Positions 56,399 to 64,000 of a stretch of 64,000 nt of DNA are shown here, piece by piece (the stretch's first letter is position 1; each line of letters opens with the position of its first letter). Location: NCBI RefSeq assembly GCF_004134905.2, contig NZ_SDPQ02000003.1:558001-622000 (forward strand), written 5' to 3'. The position numbers and the translations under genes are program-made. The notes below the pieces were generated by a model that was not told where the DNA came from, did not search any database, and saw only the letters and a program-made list of their open reading frames with translations. The stretch comes from Aeromicrobium ginsengisoli. GTDB taxonomy: Bacteria > Actinomycetota > Actinomycetes > Propionibacteriales > Nocardioidaceae.

Positions 56399-58061
56399 AG
56401 CCGACGAGAGTCCAGTCGGGCTGTTCGAACTGCGCGGCGCCGTAGTTGACGAGGCCGTTGCGCACCGCCACCGCGATCGGGGTCGTCGCGAGCGGGATGA
56501 CCGTGGGGTTGTCGAACACCCACTCGTCGAGCTTGGCCACACGCTTGAGCCGCAGGTCGTCGTCGAGCGTGCTCTTGACGGTGTCCCAGCCGGTGGCGAA
56601 CCGCTGCTCCGTGACGCCGGTGTAGTTCTGCGCCGAGTCGGCGGGGTAGAACAGCGGCTCGGCGGCGCCGATCGGGAACGGCGAGCCACGACGGACGAAC
56701 GTCACGAGGTCGAAGTCGAGCGGGATGACGGAGCGGGTGTAGAACTGCGCGGCCGGGACGTTCTTGACCTTGACCTCGATGCCGACCTTGCTCAGGTCCT
56801 GGGCGATCCGCGATGCCCGGCGACTGTTGGTCGGGGTTTGGGCGGGCACCGGCATCACCAGGGTGAGCCGCTTGCCGTCGCGGACCCGTACGCCGTCCGA
56901 GCCCTTGACCCAGCCGGCCTTGGAGAGCAGCGACTCGGCCTTGGCGGTGCTGTAGGCGATGCTCTTCGACGAGTCGACGTAGCCCTGCTGACCCGGCACG
57001 AGGATGACGCTGCCGAGCGGGCTCGGTGGCGCGGCCAGCGGTGACGATGCCTGTCGGGCGATGCTCTCGCGGTTGATGGCGTGGGCCACGGCCCGGCGTA
57101 CGTCGGGATCCTTGAGCGGGCCACGGCCGGCGTTGAGGGTGATCTGGGACCACTCGATGCCCGCGGCGCGTTCGATCGTGGTGTCCTTGGTCTTCTTGGC
57201 GGTGGCGTGGGTGTTGGCGTCGAGATCGACCGCGTCGAGCCCTCCGGCGGCGAACGCCTTGGCCAGGAGGGCCGGGCTGGCGACCTGGAACGTGATCTGC
57301 GAGAGCTTGGGCCGCTGGCCCCACCAGCGCGGGTTGGGCTTCTCGACGATCGTGCCCTTGGTGGTGTCGATCGACGCCACGACGAACGGCCCGTTCGAGG
57401 AGATCGCCCGGGTGCGAAACGCCGTGTTGAACAGCTTGGGCGAGGACGAGACGTTGGCGGCCAGGTGCGGGTAGATGTAGAGCGGCCACTCCGCGTTGGG
57501 CGTCTTGAACGTCACGGTGTAGTCGAACTTCGTGTCGCCCTGTTCGACCGACTTGATGTCGTCGAAGCCCTCGGTCGAGGCGACCTGATAGTCGTCGTCG
57601 GAACCGTTGAGGGCCTTCCAATAGGCCTTCATGTCGGCCGCGGTGATCGACGTGCCGCCCTGCCAGACCGCGCGCGGGTTGAGCCGGACCTTGATCGTGA
57701 GCGGATCGGTGTCGGCGACCTCGACCGACTCGGCATAGTCGTGATCGACCTGCCAGCTGCCCGCCGGGGTGATCCGGATGGCCGAGCCCACGGTGGGCGC
57801 GAGTATGCGGGCCGCGTCGGTGTTGACCGCGTCGGGATGCTGGGGATTGAAGTTGCGCGGCACGGCCGTCGTGCCGAGCCGAAGGGTGCCACCGTTGGCG
57901 ACGGCATCGCGGCCGGCCACCTTCCACGCGGTGTTCTTCAACGTGAGGTTGGCGCTGGAGCTCGAGGCCGACGGCTTGTCGTCGCCGGACAGCAACGAGC
58001 AGCCGGACAGCACGAGGCTTCCGGCAAGGAGGAGGGCGGTGGGAGCCGCTGGGATTCGCAT
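56382..58061 (-). CDS. Family 5 (oligopeptide-type) ABC substrate-binding lipoprotein
   Basis: A 559-residue lipoprotein (lipobox LSGC, Cys21) of the DppA/OppA class, with LRLGTTAVPRNFNPQHPDA, TIKVRLNPRAVWQGGTSITAADMKAYW and the C-terminal FDLVTFVRR region. It would bind peptides or similar ligands outside the membrane. No matching permease or ATPase genes are next to it, so it is an orphan here. It sits between the hydrolase remnant and rplI; the ATG at 58061 is chosen because the lipobox spacing fits. Confidence 0.9.
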   Translation of the reverse strand: MRIPAAPTALLLAGSLVLSGCSLLSGDDKPSASSSSANLTLKNTAWKVAGRDAVANGGTLRLGTTAVPRNFNPQHPDAVNTDAARILAPTVGSAIRITPAGSWQVDHDYAESVEVADTDPLTIKVRLNPRAVWQGGTSITAADMKAYWKALNGSDDDYQVASTEGFDDIKSVEQGDTKFDYTVTFKTPNAEWPLYIYPHLAANVSSSPKLFNTAFRTRAISSNGPFVVASIDTTKGTIVEKPNPRWWGQRPKLSQITFQVASPALLAKAFAAGGLDAVDLDANTHATAKKTKDTTIERAAGIEWSQITLNAGRGPLKDPDVRRAVAHAINRESIARQASSPLAAPPSPLGSVILVPGQQGYVDSSKSIAYSTAKAESLLSKAGWVKGSDGVRVRDGKRLTLVMPVPAQTPTNSRRASRIAQDLSKVGIEVKVKNVPAAQFYTRSVIPLDFDLVTFVRRGSPFPIGAAEPLFYPADSAQNYTGVTEQRFATGWDTVKSTLDDDLRLKRVAKLDEWVFDNPTVIPLATTPIAVAVRNGLVNYGAAQFEQPDWTLVGFTKKR

Positions 58062-58124
58062 GATCGGGTCGCCGACCACCCGAGGCGAGCCAGGGACCCC
58101 CGACCCTGACCCGCCTGAGGTGGA

Positions 58125-58571
58125 CTACTTGGAAGCGACCACGTTGAGCTTGACCTGCGCGCTCACGTCGGGGTGGACGCGAACGGAGACCGTGTGGGCC
58201 CCGAGCGACTTGATCGGGTTGCCGACCTCGATGCGACGCTTGTCGACCTTGGCGCCGGCCGCAGCGAGCGCGTCGGCGATGTCGGAGACCGTGACGGCCC
58301 CGAAGAGGCGGCCGCCGACGCCGGCGCGAACCGGGACGTTGATCGGGTTGGCCTCGAGGTTGCCCTTGATGCTCTGGGCCTCCTCGAGATCGTGCACGGC
58401 GTGCGCTTCGCGTGCCGCGCGGATCGACTCGACCTGCTTGGCAGCGCCCTTCGACCAACGGATGGCGAAGTTGCGCGGCAGCAGGAAGTTGCGGCCGTAG
58501 CCGTCCTTGACCTCGACGATGTCGCCGGGGGCTCCGAGGTTGGTGACCTCGTGGGTGAGGATGAGCTTCAT
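58125..58571 (-). CDS. rplI: 50S ribosomal protein L9
   Basis: A 148-residue L9. The N-terminal domain [32 protein letters not shown] is diagnostic, then the long connecting helix and C-terminal RNA-binding domain. It binds 23S rRNA near the L1 stalk. Last gene of the rpsF-ssb-rpsR-rplI operon; AGGAGG lies just upstream. Confidence 0.97.
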   Translation of the reverse strand: MKLILTHEVTNLGAPGDIVEVKDGYGRNFLLPRNFAIRWSKGAAKQVESIRAAREAHAVHDLEEAQSIKGNLEANPINVPVRAGVGGRLFGAVTVSDIADALAAAGAKVDKRRIEVGNPIKSLGAHTVSVRVHPDVSAQVKLNVVASK

Positions 58572-58581
58572 CAGAACCTCC

Positions 58582-58818
58582 TTAGCGGCTGGTCGAGGTG
58601 TAGGGCAGCAGAGCCATCTCGCGGGCGTTCTTGATGGCCTTGGCGATGAGACGCTGCTCCTGGACGGAGACACCCGTCACCCGGCGCGCGCGGATCTTGC
58701 CGCGGTCCGAGATGAACTTGCGCAGCAGCGCGGTGTCCTTGTAGTTGATTTCGGTGACCTTGGCCGCAGTGAGCGGGTTGCTCTTCTTCTTCGGCTTCCG
58801 GACTACTGGCTTTGCCAT
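58582..58818 (-). CDS. rpsR: 30S ribosomal protein S18, cysteine-free form
   Basis: A 78-residue S18 ([32 protein letters not shown]...LLPYTS). The two cysteine pairs seen in zinc-binding S18 are absent: the usual CxxC is replaced by residues around SNPLTAAKV and the later NC by VS. This is the C-minus form, which does not need zinc. It pairs with S6 on the 30S platform. It sits between ssb and rplI in the standard order. Confidence 0.97.
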   Translation of the reverse strand: MAKPVVRKPKKKSNPLTAAKVTEINYKDTALLRKFISDRGKIRARRVTGVSVQEQRLIAKAIKNAREMALLPYTSTSR

Positions 58819-58848
58819 GTTGCTCCTGAACTTGATGCTGACGTGTGG

Positions 58849-59370
58849 TTAGAAGGGAGGCTCGTCGGTCGTGCCGGCGTTGCCGCCCCAGGCGTCAGAC
58901 CCACCCTGTGCCGCGGGCTGCGTGGACCACGGGTTGCTCTGCGCAGCTCCGCCGCCACCGGCGTTGCCGCCGCCCTGGCCGCCACCGAAGTCGCCACCGC
59001 CGGAGCGGTTGGCCTTGGTGACCTTGGCCGTGGCGTAACGCAGCGAGGGGCCGATCTCGTCGACGTTGATCTCGACGCTCGTGCCCTTCGATCCGTCCTG
59101 GCGCTCGAAGTTGCGGATGCGGAGGGCGCCCGTCACGATGACGCGCTGACCCTTCTGCAGTGACTCCGCGACGTTCTCGGCCAGCTGACGCCATGCGGCG
59201 CAACGGATGAACAGCGCATCGCCGTCCTTCCACTCATTCGTCTGACGGTCGAACGTACGAGGCGTCGACGCGACGGTGAAGTTGGCAACTGCGGCGCCCG
59301 AAGGAGTGAACTTGAGCTCCGGGTCGTCGGTGAGGTTGCCGATGACGGTGATGACGGTTTCGCCTGCCAT
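58849..59370 (-). CDS. ssb: Single-stranded DNA-binding protein
   Basis: A 173-residue SSB. OB fold from residue 4 to 115 ([30 protein letters not shown]...[20 protein letters not shown]), then a Gly/Gln/Asn-rich linker and the acidic tip TTDEPPF that binds partner proteins. It acts as a tetramer at replication forks. Located between rpsF and rpsR, as in most bacteria. The ATG at 59370 starts the OB fold; the frame is open further upstream without SSB sequence. Confidence 0.96.
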   Translation of the reverse strand: MAGETVITVIGNLTDDPELKFTPSGAAVANFTVASTPRTFDRQTNEWKDGDALFIRCAAWRQLAENVAESLQKGQRVIVTGALRIRNFERQDGSKGTSVEINVDEIGPSLRYATAKVTKANRSGGGDFGGGQGGGNAGGGGAAQSNPWSTQPAAQGGSDAWGGNAGTTDEPPF

Positions 59371-59477
59371 GGCGCAGCCTTTCGGATTGGGGTGTCTGAC
59401 TCCAGTGAACCGCAGCGGTGCGACACCCGCGAGGGGTCGTCTGCGGTCCTTGTGGACATCTCTGTCCTGGGTCGGGC

Positions 59478-59774
59478 CTACTTCACGTCGGGACGTGTGA
59501 CCTTCGTACGCACAACGGACTCGTTGAGCGTGAGCTGACGATCGAGCTCCTTGACCGTGGCCGGCTCCGCCTGGAGCTGGACGACGGCGTAGATGCCCTC
59601 GTTCTTCTTGTTGATCTCGTAGGCGAGGCGACGCTTGCCCCACACGTCGACGTTGTCGACTGAGCCGCCGTCCTGGCGCACGACGTTGAGGTACGTGTCC
59701 AGGCTGGGGGCGACGGTACGTTCTTCGAGATCAGGATCAAGGATGATCATGACTTCGTACGGGCGCAATGACAT
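59478..59774 (-). CDS. rpsF: 30S ribosomal protein S6
   Basis: A 98-residue S6 ([29 protein letters not shown]...[24 protein letters not shown]). It forms a pair with S18 on the central domain of 16S rRNA. First gene of the operon. The upstream leader contains hairpins that could bind the S6-S18 pair. Confidence 0.97.
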   Translation of the reverse strand: MSLRPYEVMIILDPDLEERTVAPSLDTYLNVVRQDGGSVDNVDVWGKRRLAYEINKKNEGIYAVVQLQAEPATVKELDRQLTLNESVVRTKVTRPDVK

Positions 59775-59796
59775 TCAGTCTCCTTCGGACTAAACG

Positions 59797-59845
59797 GCTA
59801 CGGGGCCTCCGTAGCAGGAGTGGGCTGCCAACTGGCAACCGCAGA
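59797..59845 (-). promoter_or_regulatory. Structured leader upstream of rpsF
   Basis: In the leader a perfect 7-bp stem GCTACGG/CCGTAGC with a 5-base loop (59797-59815) lies 23 bases before the rpsF start. A second dyad, TGCCA-AC-TGGCA (59827-59838), is further upstream. S6-S18 are known to bind leader RNAs in many bacteria to repress their own operon; this could be such a site, but I cannot match the full motif. Confidence 0.4.
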
Positions 59846-59890
59846 AGTCTACGGGAACACCGCCACGCGAGGCGAATCGTCCCTGCAGGC

Positions 59891-60316
59891 TCAGATGTTG
59901 CGGCGCCAGACGACTTCCTCGCGCAGCTCGCGGCTGCGCCAGCCGTCGGGCGTACGGATCATCGTGTGGTGGTAGAGCCCGCCGAGCTCGACGACCTTCT
60001 CGCCGCCCGCGCCGTCGTCCATCGTCATCGGGTTGTGGAAGTACGCCGTCACGCGTGCTTCGTCACCCTGCAGGTCCACCGCGACCTGTCCGAGCGTGTG
60101 CATGAGCTTGCGGAAGAACGCGGGGAGCACCTCCGCAAGCCAGGGCTTGACCTGCGGGTAGGCCCCGTCGATGCCCCCCGACTCGGTGTAGTCGATCCGG
60201 GCGTCGGGCACGAACACCGTGTCGAGCCGGTCCCAGTCGAACGTGTCGATCGCCCTCGTGTAGCGGATCAGCACGTCGGTGATCTCGATTCGGTCGCTCA
60301 TCTCCTGCAGGTCCAT
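59891..60316 (-). CDS. NTF2-like (SnoaL/ketosteroid-isomerase fold) protein
   Basis: A 141-residue protein: EITDVLIRYTRAIDTFDWDRLDTVFVPDARIDYTESGG is the opening of SnoaL_4-type proteins, which include steroid-ring isomerase and dehydratase relatives. Asp residues in the FDWDRLD and DARIDYT segments are in positions used by such enzymes. It is divergent from an F420-type oxidoreductase over a KstR-like box, so a role in steroid or lipid breakdown is likely but unproven. A shorter start at 60301 is possible. Confidence 0.82.
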   Translation of the reverse strand: MDLQEMSDRIEITDVLIRYTRAIDTFDWDRLDTVFVPDARIDYTESGGIDGAYPQVKPWLAEVLPAFFRKLMHTLGQVAVDLQGDEARVTAYFHNPMTMDDGAGGEKVVELGGLYHHTMIRTPDGWRSRELREEVVWRRNI

Positions 60317-60337
60317 GACGGCACTCTGGCACAAAAC

Positions 60338-60351
60338 AAGAACACGTTCTA
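60338..60351. promoter_or_regulatory. KstR-like operator
   Basis: AAGAACACGTTCTA fits the KstR site pattern TnnAACnnGTTnnA at all fixed positions but the first. KstR is the TetR repressor of cholesterol catabolism genes in mycobacteria and rhodococci. The site lies in the middle of the 70-bp gap between the divergent NTF2-like and LLM genes. Confidence 0.6.
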
Positions 60352-60386
60352 TATTTCGACCAGCTCAACAACCGAAAAGAGTGCTG

Positions 60387-61259
60387 ATGCGTTTCACCTA
60401 TGCCGAGGCCATGACCCAGGCGGACTACTACGCCCCGTTGGCCCAGGCCGCAGAGGCCGCCGGCTACACCTCGATGACCGTCGCGGACTCCTTGATCTAT
60501 CCCAAGGAGTCCGACTCGAAGTATCCCTACACCGACACCGGCGATCGGGAGTTCCTCGAGGGCAAGGAGTTCATCGAGGCGATGATCCTGTGCGCCCACC
60601 TGTTCGCGGTCACCTCGACGCTGCGCCTGACGCCGTTCGTGCTCAAGCTGCCCGTACGTCCGCCGGTGCTGGTCGCGAAGCAGGCCTCGTCGCTCGCGTT
60701 CCTGTCCGGCAACCGGCTCGGCCTCGGCGTCGGCATCTCGCCGTGGCCCGAGGACTTCGCCAACCTGCAGGTCGACTGGGCCCGCCGCGGCAAGCGGATG
60801 GACGAGTGCATGGACATCCTGCGTGGCCTGACGACGGGCGAGTTCTTCGGCTACCAGGGCGAGTTCTACGACATCGACGAGCTCAAGCTGTGCCCCGCGC
60901 CGACCGAGAAGATCCCGTTGCTCGTCGGCGGTCACGTCGACAAGGCGTTGCAGCGCGCCGTGCTCAAGGGCGACGGCTGGATGCACGCCGGTGGCGACGG
61001 CGAGGAGCTCGACCGGCTGCTGAGCCGGCTCGCCGAGATCCGCAAGGCCGAGGGCGACACCCGCGACGACTTCGAGGTGCACGTCATCTCGTACGACGCC
61101 TATGACCTCGACGGGATCAAGCGGCTCGAGGACAAGGGCGTCACGGACTGCATCGTCGGCTTCCGGATCCCTTACATCAAGGGCCCCGACACCGAGCCGC
61201 TCGAGACGAAGATCAAGCACCTCGAGCAGTACGCGGAGAACATCATCCACAAGGTGTGA
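60387..61259 (+). CDS. F420-dependent LLM class oxidoreductase
   Basis: A 290-residue luciferase-like monooxygenase family protein. SGNRLGLGVGISPWPEDFANLQVDWARRGKRMDECMDILRGL is the conserved central segment of the F420 group, and KIPLLVGGHVDKALQRAV a later one. It likely transfers hydride to or from an unknown substrate using coenzyme F420. AAAAGAG precedes the ATG at 60387. It may be under the KstR-like box. Confidence 0.88.
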   Translation: MRFTYAEAMTQADYYAPLAQAAEAAGYTSMTVADSLIYPKESDSKYPYTDTGDREFLEGKEFIEAMILCAHLFAVTSTLRLTPFVLKLPVRPPVLVAKQASSLAFLSGNRLGLGVGISPWPEDFANLQVDWARRGKRMDECMDILRGLTTGEFFGYQGEFYDIDELKLCPAPTEKIPLLVGGHVDKALQRAVLKGDGWMHAGGDGEELDRLLSRLAEIRKAEGDTRDDFEVHVISYDAYDLDGIKRLEDKGVTDCIVGFRIPYIKGPDTEPLETKIKHLEQYAENIIHKV

Positions 61260-61278
61260 CCCAGATCACATCCAAGGT

Positions 61279-61305
61279 TGTCCGATCAGGGCTGTTTCGG
61301 TCGTC
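61279..61305 (+). promoter_or_regulatory. Possible ECF42-type promoter
   Basis: TGTCCGA (61279-61285) and CGTC (61302-61305), 16 bases apart, resemble the TGTCGA and CGTC-type elements reported for ECF42 targets. They are 52 bases before the YciI gene that is paired with the sigma factor, so autoregulation is plausible. Confidence 0.4.
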
Positions 61306-61357
61306 CCCTGGGTGAGACGTTCACCAGGAACGTACGACACCCCCGAAAGGCTCTGCC

Positions 61358-61705
61358 ATGACCCAGTACGCAGCCATCATCTACAGCCACGACGGCGACT
61401 GGACCTCACCCGAAGAGGCCGAGACGACCAAGGCGTACGCCGAGTTCAGCGAGAACCAGGCCGCCGTGATCCGCGGCGGAGCCGCACTCCACCCGACCTC
61501 CACCGCGACCGTCGTCAAGGTCGCGGGCGGCCGCGGAGGAGACGTCCTGACGACCGACGGCCCGTTCGTCGAGGCGCGCGAGGTCCTGTCCGGGTTCTAC
61601 CTGATCGAGGCCGACGATCTCGACAGCGCGGTGGCGATCGCCGCCCAGATCCCCGGCGCCTGGGACGGCGCGGTCGAGCTGCGGCCCGTCATCCAGTTCG
61701 GCTGA
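61358..61705 (+). CDS. YciI/DGPF family protein linked to ECF42
   Basis: A 115-residue YciI (DGPF) protein; TTDGPFVEAREVLSGFYLIEADDLDSAVAIAAQIPGA is the family core. Genes of this type are the usual partners of ECF42 sigma factors. It starts with a purine-rich site (CGAAAGG) and ends two bases before the sigma factor GTG. Biochemical role unknown. Confidence 0.88.
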   Translation: MTQYAAIIYSHDGDWTSPEEAETTKAYAEFSENQAAVIRGGAALHPTSTATVVKVAGGRGGDVLTTDGPFVEAREVLSGFYLIEADDLDSAVAIAAQIPGAWDGAVELRPVIQFG

Positions 61706-61707
61706 GC

Positions 61708-62925
61708 GTGCCCGAGGCGTCGTCGGTCCTGGCCGATCTCGTACGCGATGAGGGTCGCCGTGTCCTGGCGACCCTCATCCGTACGACCGGCAGCATGACG
61801 ATCGCCGAGGACGCGGTGCAGGAGGCGGCCATCTCCGCACTGGAGCACTGGCCGCGTGACGGCATCCCTGACCACCCCCGGGCCTGGCTGACCACGGTCG
61901 CCCGGCGCAAGGCCGTCGACGCCATCCGGCGCGAGGCGGCACGCGGTGACAAGGAGGTGCGGGCGATGGATCTGACGAGCGATCCGGGCGACGAGCCCGA
62001 GTCGGTGGTGCGCGACGACGAGCTCCGGCTGGTGTTCACGTGCTGCCATCCCGCCCTGTCGCTGGGGACCCAGACGACGCTCAGCCTCACGACGCTGTGC
62101 GGGCTCAGCGTGGCCGACACCGCTCGCCTCATGCTGACGACCGAAGGGGCGATGGCCCGCCGGCTCACCCGGGCCAAGCACAAGATCGCCGTCGCCGGCA
62201 TCCCCTACCGGATCCCGCCCGACGCCGAGCTGCCCGAGCGGCTCGCCGCCGTGGCGACGACGGTCTACCTCCTCTTCACGGCGGGCGTTGCCGGTGGCGA
62301 CGAGCCCGTACGACCGCAGCTGTGCGACGAGGCGATCCGGCTCGGCCGGCTGCTGGTAGAGCTGATGCCCGACGAATCGTCCTTGCAGGGCCTGCTCGCG
62401 CTGATGCTGCTGAACGACGCCCGGCGCGAGACGCGCACGGACGCCGACGGCGAGCTCGTGCTGCTCGCCGACCAGGACCGGTCGCAGTGGGATGCGGCTC
62501 GCATCGCTGAGGGTGCAGAGCTCGTCGAGGGTGCACTGCGACGGTCACGCCATCAGGCCGGCCGGTTCGAGCTCGAGGCGGCGATCGCCGCGTGCCACGC
62601 CACCGCGAAGGCGTACGACGAGACCGACTGGGGCGACATCATCGCGCTCTACGACGCGCTGCTCCGGCTGACGCCGACCGATGTCGTGCGGCTCAACCGC
62701 GCCGTCGCCGTCGGCGAGCGCGACGGAGCTGCGGCCGGGCTCCACGAGCTCGACCAGCTGGCCGGGCTCGACCGGTTCCACCTGTGGCACGCCTGCAGGG
62801 CCGAGCTGCTGGTCCGTGTCGGCCGCTTCGACGAGGCGGCGGCGGCCTATGGGTCCGCGCTCGCCTGCGATCCGCCGCCTGCGGACCGGCGTCACCTCGA
62901 GCGGAGGATCGCGGCTAGTCGCTGA
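61708..62925 (+). CDS. ECF42-type RNA polymerase sigma factor with C-terminal extension
   Basis: A 405-residue sigma factor. Regions 2 (SMTIAEDAVQEAAISALEHWP...PRAWLTTVARRKAVDAIRRE) and 4 (LSLTTLCGLSVADTARLMLTTEGAMARRLTRAKHKI) occupy residues 1-170. The long remainder (170-405, VYLLFTAGVAGG...; WGDIIALYDALLRLTPTDVVRLNRAVAV) is the TPR-like extension of ECF42, which takes the place of an anti-sigma factor in control. The YciI partner is just upstream. Targets usually are YciI genes. Confidence 0.9.
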   Translation: MPEASSVLADLVRDEGRRVLATLIRTTGSMTIAEDAVQEAAISALEHWPRDGIPDHPRAWLTTVARRKAVDAIRREAARGDKEVRAMDLTSDPGDEPESVVRDDELRLVFTCCHPALSLGTQTTLSLTTLCGLSVADTARLMLTTEGAMARRLTRAKHKIAVAGIPYRIPPDAELPERLAAVATTVYLLFTAGVAGGDEPVRPQLCDEAIRLGRLLVELMPDESSLQGLLALMLLNDARRETRTDADGELVLLADQDRSQWDAARIAEGAELVEGALRRSRHQAGRFELEAAIAACHATAKAYDETDWGDIIALYDALLRLTPTDVVRLNRAVAVGERDGAAAGLHELDQLAGLDRFHLWHACRAELLVRVGRFDEAAAAYGSALACDPPPADRRHLERRIAASR

Positions 62926-63922
62926 CGAGGTCCAGCGCGAGCAGGTTGTCGGCGTCGTAGGGGATCGAGGTGATGACCCGCTGGGCCGAGCCGGCGAACC
63001 GGGACCTGAATTCCGTACGCGCGGAGGGCAGGTCGCCGACCACGGCGAACGTCGCGAGCACCTCGTCATCGACCAGGTCGCCGAGCTCGGCCCAGCGGTT
63101 GCTCTTGGTGAGCGCGTGCGCCTCGGTGTGCAGGTCGCCCCAGCCGTGGTGCTCGAGCACCGGCAGGTAGGCCGGCGTCGAGGAGTAGAACCCGATCTGC
63201 CGCTTGGTGCCGGCGATCGCCGCCGCCAGCTCCTCGTCCGTACGACCGGTCGCGACCATGCACATCACCGAGGTGGTGAACGGCTCGTCTGCGTGCTGTC
63301 CGGCGGTACGACCCGCAGCCACGGCCGGCCTGACGACCTCGTCGAGGTAGCTGCGCGACAGCAGCGGGTGACAGATCAGTCCGTCGGCGACCGAGCCTGC
63401 GGCGGCCAGCATCCGCGGCCCGACGGCGGCCAGCCAGATCGGCGGGAGTCCGCCCTCGATCGGCCCGGGGTTGAACAGCGGCGGCATCAGGGTGTGTGCG
63501 TAGAAGTCGCCCTGGAAGTCGAGCTTCGACCCGTTCTGCCAGCTCTCGAAGATCGCCCTGAGCGCCTCGACGTACTCCGACATCCGCGGCGCCGGGCTCG
63601 ACCACGGCATCGCGAACCGACGGGTGATGTGCGGCTTGATCTGCGTACCGAGACCCAGGATGAGCCGCCCACCACTGAGCCGGTGCACGTCCCACGCCGA
63701 GTAGGCGGTCGACATCGGGGTCCGGGCGAACGCGATCGCGACCGAGCTGCCGATCCGGATCCGGCTCGTCGCCGTACCGGCCAGGGCGAGCGCGATGTAG
63801 GGGTCGTGGGCCGCCTCGGCGACGAACAGTCCACCGACCCCGCGTGCCTCCGCCTCGGCGGCGACGCCGGCGATCTCGGCAGCATCGCCATGGAACGCGA
63901 TGTCGAGAATCGGCTCGGTCAC
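62915..63922 (-). CDS. F420-dependent LLM class oxidoreductase
   Basis: A 335-residue LLM protein resembling the F420-dependent TIGR03617 group (GGLFVAEAAHDPYIALALAG...RIGSSVAIAFARTPMSTAYSAWDVHRLSGGRLILGLGTQIKPHITRRF). The substrate is unknown. It starts with GTG at 63922 and overlaps the sigma factor gene end by 11 bases (convergent). Confidence 0.88.
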   Translation of the reverse strand: MTEPILDIAFHGDAAEIAGVAAEAEARGVGGLFVAEAAHDPYIALALAGTATSRIRIGSSVAIAFARTPMSTAYSAWDVHRLSGGRLILGLGTQIKPHITRRFAMPWSSPAPRMSEYVEALRAIFESWQNGSKLDFQGDFYAHTLMPPLFNPGPIEGGLPPIWLAAVGPRMLAAAGSVADGLICHPLLSRSYLDEVVRPAVAAGRTAGQHADEPFTTSVMCMVATGRTDEELAAAIAGTKRQIGFYSSTPAYLPVLEHHGWGDLHTEAHALTKSNRWAELGDLVDDEVLATFAVVGDLPSARTEFRSRFAGSAQRVITSIPYDADNLLALDLVSD

Positions 63923-63964
63923 GGCCCGAGCATACGGTGACGATCTGCCGGTACGGTCGATGTC

Positions 63965-64000
63965 GTGGACTTCGAGATCGTCTCGCTGCTGGTGTCGCGG
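63965..64000 (+). CDS. Possible start of a gene running off the window
   Basis: From the GTG at 63965 the frame reads VDFEIVSLLVSR to the window end, divergent from the LLM gene. Too short to identify. An ATG at 63960 in another frame is an alternative start. Confidence 0.3.
   Translation, partial: MDFEIVSLLVSR

Overview
This 64 kb window is high-GC actinobacterial chromosome. The gene set (rpsF-ssb-rpsR-rplI-MATE-dnaB neighbourhood, two F420-type LLM oxidoreductases, an SCO4848-type membrane protein, a DUF3558 lipoprotein, an IdeR/DtxR box, a CsoR copper operon) and a cysteine-free S18 at the main ribosomal locus point to Propionibacteriales, most likely Nocardioidaceae (Nocardioides/Aeromicrobium-like). 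That placement is inference. I see no phage, transposase, integrase, CRISPR, tRNA or rRNA.

Layout. 1-7.5 kb: VOC and OsmC proteins, an FMN glutamate-synthase-like oxidoreductase, an SDR-DUF2867 protein, a DUF1206 membrane protein, an APC permease and an MBL hydrolase. 7.5-11.5 kb: a leftward ferric-siderophore ABC importer behind an iron box. 11.5-14.3 kb: a DrrAB-like exporter and a secreted S1 protease. 14.5-22.1 kb: a fatty-acyl-CoA degradation locus (fadB-like, thiolase, MerR regulator, IVD-type acyl-CoA dehydrogenase, alpha-methylacyl-CoA racemase, hydrolase). Two nearly identical dyads sit at its two leftward promoters and tie it into one probable regulon. 23.6-25.7 kb: an unusual two-gene unit, a signal-less 492-aa protein ending in a HExxH motif, followed without a gap by a lipoprotein. 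26.4-38.6 kb: a PadR regulator, FadH 2,4-dienoyl-CoA reductase, a DHA2 transporter, a Sir2 deacylase next to a frameshifted zinc-ribbon gene, SerA and assorted small proteins. 38.6-42.9 kb: a CsoR-controlled copper efflux operon with two clear operator boxes. 43-52.4 kb: a TetR regulator, an epimerase, an ABC exporter, a DUF3558 lipoprotein, succinate-semialdehyde dehydrogenase, a DedA protein, a ZIP transporter. 52.6-59.8 kb: dnaB, a MATE exporter, a decayed hydrolase, a peptide-type binding protein and rplI-rpsR-ssb-rpsF. 59.9-64 kb: an NTF2-like protein and an F420 LLM oxidoreductase flanking a KstR-like box, then a YciI/ECF42 sigma factor pair and another LLM oxidoreductase.

Themes. Catabolism of branched or sterol-like acyl chains recurs: racemase, IVD-type dehydrogenase, multifunctional FadB, thiolase, FadH, a KstR-like box and NTF2-like enzymes. 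Metal homeostasis is the second theme (siderophore importer, copper operon, ZIP). The most novel-looking items are the metallopeptidase-like protein plus lipoprotein pair, the twin dyads of the acyl-CoA locus, a 118-bp near-palindrome between two convergent genes, two damaged genes, and marked enrichment of the palindrome CGTACG.
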